Notes under the pieces: model-generated
Told to the model about the DNA's origin: nothing
Seen by the model: the letters and a program-made list of their open reading frames with translations, nothing else
The model's database searches: none
Position numbers and translations under genes: made by a program
From: Pedobacter rhodius
GTDB lineage: Bacteria; Bacteroidota; Bacteroidia; Sphingobacteriales; Sphingobacteriaceae
Direction of reading: 5' to 3'
DNA length: 64,000 bases
Assembly: GCF_027213645.1 (NCBI RefSeq)
Contig: NZ_JAPWGL010000004.1
Span: forward strand, 479,051-543,050
In this document: positions 27,030 to 35,349 of the stretch, in pieces
How positions within the stretch are numbered: the first letter of the stretch is position 1
Layout: each line of letters begins with the position of its first letter

Positions 27030-28685
27030 ATGATCAATCACCGCCAGTCTGAACGTTTTACCGGCATTATCAGAAAACTATTTGTTATTTTTCTGATATT
27101 TATCTTCATAGTTACAACCGGATCATTTATACTTCGCCATACCATTACCACCAAATTAGATCGGTTAAGCAGTCAGCTACACGAGCCATGGCAGCAACCG
27201 GCAATCAACAGGCTGCTTGTCGATTTGAACCTGACTGAAAATAGCTTCCAACAGGCAAGTGCGAACGGGCAGGTAAGTGATTTGGAGGCTTACAAAAACC
27301 ACCTGAAGGATATTTTCGCAAAAATGGGGAACATCATTCAACGGTATAAAGCCGATGGAAACAGCAACATACCAAAAAGCAAACAGCAAATTGCACTTGC
27401 ACTTCAACAAAAAATTGCGGTTTCACAACAGCTATTTGACCTTCAAAAAAGATTTACATCGCTCCTTGAGAAGACAACATTAGGCTCAATTAATGACCGG
27501 TCGTCTGCAAAAGGATTTGAGCGGGGGAATATGCAAACTGATACTTCAGTTTCTGTTTATAAGGAACCGACTAAAAGTAGTCTGATAAAGCGGTTAAAAG
27601 ATGCAGTGAAAAATACTTCTAATGTAAAGGTACTCACAATCAAGCAACTCAAAAATCAGGAGAAAGCTAACATTCAACTCGATCAGACCAACCTATTAAA
27701 AGAACTGGGACAGCAGTATGATGCCCTGGGCCAGTCAAACCAGGAAATGATTCTGGCCAATCTAAATCTGCTAACCGAATTGCGGCAGCTCTTGCTAAAT
27801 GTTCAGGCTATCGAGCGGGTAGCATATGAGAAAAGCCGCGAAGAAATACTTGAGGAGTACCGGTCTACTTCCCGCGATTTAAACACATTTACCGGAATAG
27901 CATCTCTGTTCATATTGTTATTTATCATAATCTTGATAATTTATATAAGAAAGGCTTCCGGCGCGGAGCGGCGGTATATCATGGAAAACTCGAGGGCGGT
28001 CAGACTGGCTGGTCAAAAATCAGAGATACTTGCCATTATGAGCCATGAGATCCGCAATAAATTAATGGCTATTAACGGTGCGGTGTTTATGCTGAAGAGA
28101 ACAACATTATTGCCCGAACAGGAGAAAAAAATTAGCTCTATCAACTTATCTTCTTTTCTGCTCCTTGAGACGGTGAACAATGTACTTGATGTTAGTAAAC
28201 TGGAACAAAGCGTTGCAGAACTAAAGATAAATCCGTTTCTTCCATACCAGGCCATCAGCGATTCTGTTGAGGCAATGCGTTTTATGGCTGAAAAGAAAGG
28301 GATTGATTTAAATTTTGAATTTGAAGGCATAAATGATTTGAGCGTAAATGGAGATGATTTACGGCTTAAACAGGTGCTCATTAATTTATTAAGCAATGCT
28401 ATTAAATACACCGACAAAGGGCATGTGAATTTATCTGCTAAACTTCAGGAAAAAGGAAACGCCTCGTTTTTGCTTACCGTAAGCGTAAAAGATACAGGTT
28501 CCGGCATTCCCAAAAACAAACAGGCGGGATTGTTTTCTCCTTATTATCAGGCTGGTGGCCAGAAGCGGGGAACAGGATTGGGATTATACCTTTGCCGCCA
28601 GCTGGTAAAACTCCAGGGTGGCACCATTGAACTCGAAAGTGATGAGGGTCAGGGCTGTTTGGTCCGTTTTTCGATACCCTATTAG
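27030..28685 (+). CDS. Membrane sensor histidine kinase
   Basis: This 551-residue protein has a membrane segment at about 17-36, a long helical periplasmic sensor (about 37-286) and a second membrane segment at about 287-307. A HisKA domain with the phospho-acceptor in MSHEIRN (His339) and an ATPase domain follow, with SNAIKYTDKGH, DTGSGIP and GTGLGLYLC boxes. The sensor region has no recognised fold and is rich in coiled-coil-like helices. The LytTR response regulator 230 bp downstream is the likely partner, although a HisKA kinase with a LytTR regulator is a less usual pairing. Confidence 0.92.
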   Translation: MINHRQSERFTGIIRKLFVIFLIFIFIVTTGSFILRHTITTKLDRLSSQLHEPWQQPAINRLLVDLNLTENSFQQASANGQVSDLEAYKNHLKDIFAKMGNIIQRYKADGNSNIPKSKQQIALALQQKIAVSQQLFDLQKRFTSLLEKTTLGSINDRSSAKGFERGNMQTDTSVSVYKEPTKSSLIKRLKDAVKNTSNVKVLTIKQLKNQEKANIQLDQTNLLKELGQQYDALGQSNQEMILANLNLLTELRQLLLNVQAIERVAYEKSREEILEEYRSTSRDLNTFTGIASLFILLFIIILIIYIRKASGAERRYIMENSRAVRLAGQKSEILAIMSHEIRNKLMAINGAVFMLKRTTLLPEQEKKISSINLSSFLLLETVNNVLDVSKLEQSVAELKINPFLPYQAISDSVEAMRFMAEKKGIDLNFEFEGINDLSVNGDDLRLKQVLINLLSNAIKYTDKGHVNLSAKLQEKGNASFLLTVSVKDTGSGIPKNKQAGLFSPYYQAGGQKRGTGLGLYLCRQLVKLQGGTIELESDEGQGCLVRFSIPY

Positions 28686-28915
28686 TCATTATTAGTCATT
28701 TCTTTTTTCGTGAAGTCCGATTTGTAATATCAATTGTGATAAATTAAATGCAATCGCCGGCATCGTATGCAAACGCAGGTAAGGGTTATCTTACCGTAAA
28801 ATATTTAAAGCCTCACCTTTCCTTTTCCCTAAGATAAAGTTACCTTTGAGGCAAAATTAAAGCGCATAACGATAAATGTCTTATACGATTCAGATTACTT
28901 CTACCCGTCAATTCC

Positions 28916-29635
28916 ATGAGGAATAAACTCAACTGTATTGTTATTGACGATGATCCTGAGGTAAGTAATTATGTCAGTGAGTTTGTTCGCGAAACTTCTT
29001 TCCTCCATCTGGTCTCTGTACACAGCAGTCCCGCAGAAGCCATTGATGTTTTAGGTAACTCGGGTATCGATTTGATTATACTTGATATTAATCTTCCGGG
29101 AATAAACGGGATGAGTTTTGCTAAAACGCTCTATGAGCAATATGGAAAGGATATGCCAAGGATAATCTTTATCAGCGGCTCAGGTGACCACGCTTCAGAG
29201 GGTTATAAAGTAGATGCCATCGATTATCTTTTAAAGCCCTTTACTTACGAAGATTTTTTCAAAGCTGCTTTTAAAGCTAAAAATTATCCCTTGCCAACAG
29301 TTCAGAAAAATGAGGCAGAAGAATTTATCTTCCTTAAGGTGGAGCACGAATTAATCCGGGTACCTATCGATGAAATCCTTTATGGAGAAAGCCAGAAAGA
29401 TTACATCAAGGTTTTCACCAAAAGCGGAAAAATGATTACTGCCCTGTCTACCATGAAAACAATGGAGCGTATATTACCTGCAGATCGTTTTATGCGCATT
29501 CACAGATCCTTTATCGTGGCATTAGATAAGATAGATGCCATTCAGCACTACACCGTCAAAATCGGAAAAGCAGTAATACCTGTCACCGATCAGTATCGGC
29601 AGCAGTTCAAATCACATTTTAAAACCTGGCTATAA
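28916..29635 (+). CDS. LytTR-family response regulator
   Basis: This 239-residue protein has an N-terminal receiver (acidic DDD at 11-13, phospho-acceptor Asp57 in LIILDINLPG, and Lys in YLLKPF). A C-terminal LytTR DNA-binding domain follows (about 130-235; YGESQKDYIKVFTKSGK and MRIHRSFIVALDKID). It probably acts with the kinase upstream. The OmpA gene lies 405 bp downstream and is a possible target (inference). Confidence 0.93.
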   Translation: MRNKLNCIVIDDDPEVSNYVSEFVRETSFLHLVSVHSSPAEAIDVLGNSGIDLIILDINLPGINGMSFAKTLYEQYGKDMPRIIFISGSGDHASEGYKVDAIDYLLKPFTYEDFFKAAFKAKNYPLPTVQKNEAEEFIFLKVEHELIRVPIDEILYGESQKDYIKVFTKSGKMITALSTMKTMERILPADRFMRIHRSFIVALDKIDAIQHYTVKIGKAVIPVTDQYRQQFKSHFKTWL

Positions 29636-29793
29636 TTTCAAATCGCCATTTCCTTTTCGACGTTTACATCTGACTTTCTATCGGACAGGTAAGGCATTCT
29701 GCCGAACGGACTTTCTGCTGAAAATACAAATAACTTTCTTTGAAGTGTTTAAAACAGAGGACTCACAAGCCCTCTTAATAATTTAACACGACC

Positions 29794-29916
29794 ATGAAAA
29801 AAATATTTATAAATCATAACGGATCCTATTTATTCAATAGTGACTGTAATGTCTTGGAGCACTGGAAAAAAGTGCATACTAAATTAGGTAGCCCTAAGTA
29901 TCCTCAGCCCTGCTAA
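29794..29916 (+). CDS. Possible 40-residue peptide
   Basis: An ATG-started frame encodes MKKIFINHNGSYLF followed by a Cys-containing soluble tail ending in YPQPC. It lies in the 405-bp gap 29636-30040, which otherwise shows no gene. It has no signal peptide and no recognised family. It could be a chance frame; the A-rich start context is the only positive sign. Confidence 0.25.
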   Translation: MKKIFINHNGSYLFNSDCNVLEHWKKVHTKLGSPKYPQPC

Positions 29917-30040
29917 GTCATTCGATCCGAGAACACATTTTGCTTCGCTGGTTACCAATCTATCGGGCGCATTTACATTTTCTAAAAGGATGTAAAATTT
30001 GCTTTGAAGCATAAGTAAAGAAAAACAAAAAACAGAAAAA

Positions 30041-31321
30041 ATGAACATCAAATTTACAAAATCAACAATGTTGATTGCCTTATTAGGCCTATCATCACAA
30101 TTATTTGCACAAGAAACACCAACTACATCGGGTAGATTTGGAAAGCAATCATTAAGAACATGGAGCATCGGTGCTCACGGAGGTATCCTTAGCCAAAACA
30201 CTTTCCTGGGCGGCGGAAGTGTTAAAGCTGATGAGTTTAAAAGTATAGGTTATGGTGCTTTTATTAAAAAGCAGATTTTACCGGCCTTAGGTTTACAAGC
30301 TGACTTTTTACGTGGCGAGATTAAAACATTAAATGCAACCAGTACTATTGAACAAAAAAATAGCATCAACTGGTCGGGGTCGTTAACAGCTGTTTTAAAC
30401 ATTGCTAACTTCAGTTTAAATACTGAAAACGCAGTTTTAATTCCATATGTAAAAGCAGGTGCCGGTTACATGTCGTCTGATTCGCAGGTTGGAAATACGC
30501 AGGTTTTTTCAGACAGAGAAGGCTGGTATATCCCAACAGGTGTCGGATTTAAATTCGGTGTAGCTAAAGGCATCAACATCGATTTAGGTTATGACATTAA
30601 CTTCATCAAATCATCTCCAACCGTTAAAGGTGCTTACAACGAAAGCAGATTTTCTTATGCTCACGCAGGTTTAGAATTTGCTTTAGGAAACAAAGAAAAT
30701 TCACAATTGCAAAATTACAGCGCTATAGCTGATTTACGTAAACAAAGTGCTGAAGAAAGTGCGGAATTGAGAAAAGCATTATCAACTGCAGAAGAAAATG
30801 CAGCGAACGACAGAGCACAATATGCAAAAGATTTAGGTGATGATGATAGCGATGGTGTTGCAAATAAATTTGATAAATGCCCGGGAAGTGTATCGGGAAC
30901 TGTTGTTGATGGTGCAGGTTGCCCTATCAAAGTTCAACGTGAAGTAATTAAAGAAACTACTGTTGTTACCGAAGCAGACCGCAAAGTTGTCAGGGATGCA
31001 ATTTCTAACTTAGAGTTTGATTTAGGTAAATCGACTATCCGTGCTAAATCTTATGCTACTTTAAACAGGGTTGCTAACCTTTTAGTAGAGAAAAACTTCA
31101 GCTTAAAATTAGCCGGCCATACAGATAATACAGGTGGCAGAGAGTTGAACTTACGCTTATCGAAAGACAGAGCTGAATCCGTAAAAGCTTATTTAGTATC
31201 TCAGGGTGTGAACGCATCAAGAGTTGAAGCAACTGGTTACGGACCTGACCAACCAATTGCAACCAATAAAACTGCAGCCGGTCGTCAAGAAAACAGAAGA
31301 GTAGAATTCACATTATATTAA
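30041..31321 (+). CDS. OmpA-family outer membrane protein with calcium-type repeat linker
   Basis: This 426-residue protein has a signal peptide (to LFAQ, about residue 23) and an eight-stranded barrel (about 40-215). A short helical segment (EESAELRKALSTAEE) and an Asp-rich thrombospondin-3-like loop (DDDSDGVANKFDKCPGS) follow, then the OmpA peptidoglycan-binding domain with AGHTDNTGG and RAESVKAYLVSQGV. It anchors the outer membrane to the cell wall. It is followed after 18 bp by another barrel gene, so the two are co-transcribed. Confidence 0.93.
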   Translation: MNIKFTKSTMLIALLGLSSQLFAQETPTTSGRFGKQSLRTWSIGAHGGILSQNTFLGGGSVKADEFKSIGYGAFIKKQILPALGLQADFLRGEIKTLNATSTIEQKNSINWSGSLTAVLNIANFSLNTENAVLIPYVKAGAGYMSSDSQVGNTQVFSDREGWYIPTGVGFKFGVAKGINIDLGYDINFIKSSPTVKGAYNESRFSYAHAGLEFALGNKENSQLQNYSAIADLRKQSAEESAELRKALSTAEENAANDRAQYAKDLGDDDSDGVANKFDKCPGSVSGTVVDGAGCPIKVQREVIKETTVVTEADRKVVRDAISNLEFDLGKSTIRAKSYATLNRVANLLVEKNFSLKLAGHTDNTGGRELNLRLSKDRAESVKAYLVSQGVNASRVEATGYGPDQPIATNKTAAGRQENRRVEFTLY

Positions 31322-31339
31322 ACACATATTAAATCAATC

Positions 31340-31921
31340 ATGAAAAATATTTTAACAGCAATTATTTTATCGGTAACAACAATCTTTGCCGCAAATGCCC
31401 AAATTCAGAAGGGAAACGTATTAGTAGGTGGAAACTTAACCAACATAAACCTTGGCTTTGACGACCCGAAAATCTTCAGCGTAGACATTTCACCTAAAGC
31501 AGCCTGGTTTATTCAGGATAATGTTGCCCTGGGCGGTTATGTAAACTTTGGGTTGGAAACAGCCAAAAATTCAAATACAACAACCAGCTATGGTGTGGGT
31601 GCATTGGGTCGTTACTACGCGGGTAAAGATGTAGAGGTTTTTCGCCATGGACGTTTATTTGCAGAGGCAACAGCAGGAATTGGCGGCGTTAACGTGAGCA
31701 AAGGTGGTGGCAACACCAATGGATTAAACCTAAGTGTTGGGCCTGGTTTTGCATACTTCATTACACCTAATATCGGTTTAGAAACTTTACTAAAGTACAA
31801 CGGACTTGTTGGTTTCGGTAGTTCTACTACGCAAAGCAATTTAAACCTTTCATTTGGTTTCCAAATCTACCTTCCAGGTAAAAGAACAGCCAATAAAGTT
31901 AAAAGTGATATCAACAATTAA
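31340..31921 (+). CDS. Outer membrane beta-barrel protein (porin-like, OmpW/opacity type)
   Basis: This 193-residue protein has a signal peptide ending in TIFAANAQ and alternating amphipathic strands. The strands include GNVLVGGNLTNINLGF and GGYVNFGLETAKNS, and the last strand is LNLSFGFQIYLPGKR. It is a small barrel of the outer-membrane-protein beta-barrel domain type with unknown cargo. It sits 18 bp downstream of the OmpA gene and is closed by a terminator. Confidence 0.85.
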   Translation: MKNILTAIILSVTTIFAANAQIQKGNVLVGGNLTNINLGFDDPKIFSVDISPKAAWFIQDNVALGGYVNFGLETAKNSNTTTSYGVGALGRYYAGKDVEVFRHGRLFAEATAGIGGVNVSKGGGNTNGLNLSVGPGFAYFITPNIGLETLLKYNGLVGFGSSTTQSNLNLSFGFQIYLPGKRTANKVKSDINN

Positions 31922-31933
31922 TTATTCAAATCC

Positions 31934-31970
31934 AGAAGCTGCTTCCGACTGGAAAGCAGTTTCTTTTTTT
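31934..31970 (+). terminator. Terminator after the OmpA/beta-barrel pair
   Basis: A hairpin (GAAGCTGCTTCC with GGAAAGCAGTTTC, one bulge) is followed by TTTTTTTT. It ends 42 bp before the next gene. Confidence 0.8.
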
Positions 31971-32011
31971 TAAAAAAGGGAAATCTAATATCCAATTAAT
32001 TATAACAAAAC

Positions 32012-33025
32012 ATGGAACGCAAAATTCATAAAATAAGTGATAAGTCCGCTATTGGATTTATCAGTCGACTATCCTGGAGTGCAATAATTTCAGGAGTATT
32101 CATCGCCATCGCCGTACAGCTTCTGCTTAGTTTTCTAGGTCTCGGGATAGGCTTTGGCAGCATAAACCCGCTCGACGAGGCTAAACCATTCAGTGGTCTT
32201 GGTACGGGCGCATTGATCTGGTGGATTGTAACAATGCTTATTTCGGTATTTACCGGAGGATGGGTTGCCGGATGGTTTTCTAACCACATCCAAAAAACAG
32301 ATCTGATTCTACATGGCTTACTTACATGGTGTTTGCTTACTTTCCTGAACATGTATTTAATTACCTCATCAGTTGGAAAAGTTGTAGGCGGCGTTGGCAC
32401 TGTAATTACAAAAGGGTTTTCACTGGCCGGTGAAGGGATTAAAGCCGCAGCTCCTGAGGCAGGAAATCTCATTAAAGACCAATTGGGCATTGATAAAAAC
32501 ACCTTTGGAAAAATGAAACAGGAGGCAGAGTTATTATTAAAGCAAACAGAGAAAAAAGAACTTCAACCCGGTTCCTTAAATAAAAAAATTGACCAGGCAT
32601 CCGGTCAGGGCAAATCAGCAGGAAAGGCTGTTTTAGAAAACCCACAGGAGGCACAGCAAAAAATTGATGCTTTGGTTTCGAAACTATTTTCTGAAAATGA
32701 TTCTACCTTCAATGCTGCAGATCAGGAGGCGTTGGTAAACATTGTTAAAAACAGAACCGGAAAAAGTGAGGCAGAATCAAAACAGATCGTAGAAAACTGG
32801 GTAATTACGTTGAAGACGGCTAAAGAAAAGATTAAAGACGTGAAAGCTCAGGCAGAACATAAAGCAAGAGAAGTTGGTGATGAAATGGCATCGGCACTTT
32901 CCAAATTCGCAATTTTCTCTTTTATCGGGATGCTATTAGGTGCAGTAAGCGCGAGTTTTGGCGCCCTTGTAGCCTCAAAAAAACGTCTTACAATTATTGA
33001 GAACAGGCCAGAAGAAAGAATTTAA
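32012..33025 (+). CDS. Polytopic membrane protein of unknown function in a stress-type cassette
   Basis: This 337-residue protein has three N-terminal hydrophobic segments (about 22-45, 67-88, 98-120), a long soluble helical middle (about 130-300) and a final Gly-rich membrane segment (FAIFSFIGMLLGAVSASFGALV). Similar proteins in Bacteroidota stand near CsbD genes, but I know of no tested function. The soluble part has an HTH-free helical pattern with KIDALVSKLF and EAESKQIVENW. It is followed by a small membrane-anchored protein and CsbD. Confidence 0.7.
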   Translation: MERKIHKISDKSAIGFISRLSWSAIISGVFIAIAVQLLLSFLGLGIGFGSINPLDEAKPFSGLGTGALIWWIVTMLISVFTGGWVAGWFSNHIQKTDLILHGLLTWCLLTFLNMYLITSSVGKVVGGVGTVITKGFSLAGEGIKAAAPEAGNLIKDQLGIDKNTFGKMKQEAELLLKQTEKKELQPGSLNKKIDQASGQGKSAGKAVLENPQEAQQKIDALVSKLFSENDSTFNAADQEALVNIVKNRTGKSEAESKQIVENWVITLKTAKEKIKDVKAQAEHKAREVGDEMASALSKFAIFSFIGMLLGAVSASFGALVASKKRLTIIENRPEERI

Positions 33026-33049
33026 TGGTATTTAATTAAAATAAAAAAG

Positions 33050-33433
33050 ATGACTACTGGAAAGAAAATTGGAACCATTGCTGCAATAATTGGTACTTTG
33101 CTGGTTGCAGGCTTAATTTACTTTAACTACTTTTTTATTTTTGGAGAGGGCGTAAAAGCCGGGGAGTTGAACTACATCGTAAAGAAAGGTTATATTTTCA
33201 AAACTGATGAGGGAAAACTGATTCAAAGCGGAGTCCGCTCTAAACAAACAGGAACACTCCAAAACAATGAGTTTGAGTTCTCGGTAGCTGATGCTAAGAT
33301 TACAGAACAGCTAATGGGCAATAGCGGAAAATTTTTCGAGCTGCATTACAAGGAATATAAGCATGGTCTTCCTTGGAGAGGGTTTAGCAAGTATGTCGTA
33401 GACAGTATTTATGCTTCGAAGGAAATACCCTGA
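33050..33433 (+). CDS. Small membrane-anchored protein of unknown function
   Basis: This 127-residue protein has one N-terminal membrane segment (about 7-30) and a soluble domain of about 95 residues facing outward (GELNYIVKKGYIFKTDEGKL and HGLPWRGFSKYVVDSIY). Relatives occur widely in Bacteroidota, some under an unsupported dehydrogenase name. I assign no function. It lies 24 bp after the polytopic membrane protein gene. Confidence 0.7.
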   Translation: MTTGKKIGTIAAIIGTLLVAGLIYFNYFFIFGEGVKAGELNYIVKKGYIFKTDEGKLIQSGVRSKQTGTLQNNEFEFSVADAKITEQLMGNSGKFFELHYKEYKHGLPWRGFSKYVVDSIYASKEIP

Positions 33434-33543
33434 TAAAACGAAACTGAACACTGAAAAGAGCTAAGTTTCGCTATAGAAGCACAGGCTTAAATGCTCCTGT
33501 TAAAAAACAGCATTACATTATTATACAATTAAATAAGATAACA

Positions 33544-33729
33544 ATGGACAAATTAGAATTAAAAGGCGCCTGGAATGAACTTAAAGGAAAAGTTAAACAG
33601 GCCTACGCAGATTTGACGGAAGATGATTTAAAGTACGAAGAAGGAAAAGATGATGAGCTTTATGGAAAACTGCAACAAAAAACAGGTAAAACCCGTGAAC
33701 AGGTTGTAGATTGGTTAAAGTCCTTATAG
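33544..33729 (+). CDS. CsbD-family stress protein
   Basis: The 61 residues match the CsbD pattern: [23 protein letters not shown] followed by [14 protein letters not shown]. It is a small, highly charged helical protein that in other bacteria belongs to general-stress or osmotic-stress regulons; its mechanism is unknown. The terminator starting 14 bp beyond the stop ends this cassette. Confidence 0.9.
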   Translation: MDKLELKGAWNELKGKVKQAYADLTEDDLKYEEGKDDELYGKLQQKTGKTREQVVDWLKSL

Positions 33730-33742
33730 TCTAAATTACAAA

Positions 33743-33773
33743 GAAGCCTCTTAGCATTTTGTTAAGGGGCTTC
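33743..33773 (+). terminator. Terminator after csbD
   Basis: GAAGCCTCTTA (33743-33753) pairs with TAAGGGGCTTC-type sequence (33763-33773), with one G-T wobble, and is followed by AATTTTC. It is a stable hairpin with a short T tract. Confidence 0.75.
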
Positions 33774-33897
33774 AATTTTCTTGATCTCCTGAAATACTTT
33801 CGTTAAGTTTAAAAAATTTCGGCATTCCCCGAAACAGATAATTATCGAAACAGAATATTAAGACGCCGGAATTATTTAAGGCACATTTCCCTCGACT

Positions 33898-34524
33898 ATG
33901 AAACATATGCAGGAAACTAGAGCACTGCTCGAATCTTCGAAATACTTTTACATCATAATTTCGGATATGAATGGAAACTATTCCTATGTTAACCAGCATT
34001 ATGCAGATGAATTTGCCTATATCCACGAAAACTTTGTAGGCGAGCCTTACTATATTACCATGCACGAAGATGACCGGAAGACATGTGAGGAGGTATCCCT
34101 CAAATGTTTTGCGAATCCAGGGCAACTCTTCCCGGCGGTTATAAGAAAACATGACGGCAAGGGCGGCTACCTTTACACGCAGTGGGAATACCAGGCGATG
34201 TTCGATGAGGAAAACATGCCACAGGGCATATTCTGCCTTGGCTACAACATCACCCAGTTTGTGGCCGACAGGCAAAACCTGGAAGGTGCGATCGATAAGA
34301 TAGAAAAAACAGCTACGCTACTTACGCAGATATCCTTTCAGCAGTCTCACCTGATCAGGGCGCCCTTAACAAACATTCTTTCCCTTAGCGCCATTCTCGA
34401 AAAACGTTCCGATGATGAGCAGCTTCGCAAAATATGTTTAATGATCATGGAAAGTGCCACCAAACTGGATCTTACGGTGCGGGAGATTGTCGAGAATATA
34501 GGCCATAATCAGGCTGAATCGTAA
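33898..34524 (+). CDS. PAS-domain protein with histidine-containing helix but no kinase ATPase domain
   Basis: This 208-residue protein has a PAS domain (about 12-125, with ISDMNGNYSYVNQHYADEF) followed by two helices resembling a HisKA dimerisation domain (about 130-200). The would-be phospho-acceptor His in QQSHLIRAPLTNILSL lacks the usual acidic neighbour, and the protein ends before any ATP-binding domain. It cannot autophosphorylate alone; it may accept phosphate from another kinase or act as a signal adaptor. A single-domain response regulator follows 103 bp downstream. Confidence 0.8.
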   Translation: MKHMQETRALLESSKYFYIIISDMNGNYSYVNQHYADEFAYIHENFVGEPYYITMHEDDRKTCEEVSLKCFANPGQLFPAVIRKHDGKGGYLYTQWEYQAMFDEENMPQGIFCLGYNITQFVADRQNLEGAIDKIEKTATLLTQISFQQSHLIRAPLTNILSLSAILEKRSDDEQLRKICLMIMESATKLDLTVREIVENIGHNQAES

Positions 34525-34627
34525 AAAATCAGGCTGTTAGTCGCCAAACAAGACAGGCAGATTTTTGTTCTTATTCAACACGCCGCGACGATCCGGCTTT
34601 GGATTTGAGAGAGACGTGTATATAGAC

Positions 34628-35032
34628 ATGAATTACAAGATCCTTATAGTTGACGACGATGACATCGCACTTTTTCTTCATTCTACCATACTTGCCGACT
34701 TCGGTGCAAGCAGTTCTCCCGAGACTTTTAACAGTGCTTTTTCTGCCCTTGAACACCTGAATACACAAGGTGGCGGCGAAAGCCGGTATCTTATTTTTCT
34801 CGACATTAATATGCCCGGAATGAACGGCTGGGAATTTCTGGAGGCTTTGGAAACACATCCGCTTCGTCAGGATATATCCGTTATCATGCTCACTTCTTCT
34901 ACAGACATCAGCGAGCGGCATAAATCGCTGACATTTGATTTTGTAAAGGACTTTTTAACAAAGCCCCTAATGGATTATCAGCTCACCGAAATTCAGACTG
35001 TTCAAGGTATCCCATCCTTTTTTATCGGGTAA
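34628..35032 (+). CDS. Single-domain response regulator
   Basis: From the ATG at 34628 the protein has 134 residues and consists only of a receiver domain. It has acidic DDDD at 9-12, phospho-acceptor Asp59 in LIFLDINMPGMNG, and Thr/Lys in MLTSS and FLTKPL. With no output domain, it should signal by protein contact, as in Bacteroidota receiver-only proteins. The partner is probably the PAS protein upstream or a kinase elsewhere. Confidence 0.88.
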   Translation: MNYKILIVDDDDIALFLHSTILADFGASSSPETFNSAFSALEHLNTQGGGESRYLIFLDINMPGMNGWEFLEALETHPLRQDISVIMLTSSTDISERHKSLTFDFVKDFLTKPLMDYQLTEIQTVQGIPSFFIG

Positions 35033-35204
35033 AGTATTCTGAGATAGGATTTATACTGTAAAAAAGTCAGCTTTGTATGTCTCAAAAGTAAAACCATTGA
35101 TGCAAAAACTCACAGAGGGAATTAACTGACAGACAGTTTAGGTTACATATTAAGCATTTATATTTAGTTAGTAAGCACAACATTGCTTTATTAATATTAT
35201 TAAA

Positions 35205-35233
35205 AGAGCAGGTATTTAATTCACGCCTGCTCT
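35205..35233 (-). terminator. Terminator of the sulfite/SusCD operon
   Basis: AGAGCAGG (35205-35212) pairs perfectly with CCTGCTCT (35226-35233), and on the minus strand the stem is followed by TTTTAATAA. It lies about 117 bp past the YeiH stop. The gap 35033-35349 holds no convincing gene. Confidence 0.7.
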
Positions 35234-35349
35234 CTTGATTATATAATCTCACGCTTGGTCGACTTGTTGTGATTGACCTTTTGCAAGTGAAATAAGAAAG
35301 TTCTTTATAAGCTGTTCCTTTTATTCCCTCAAGAATAATAGCATCCTTG

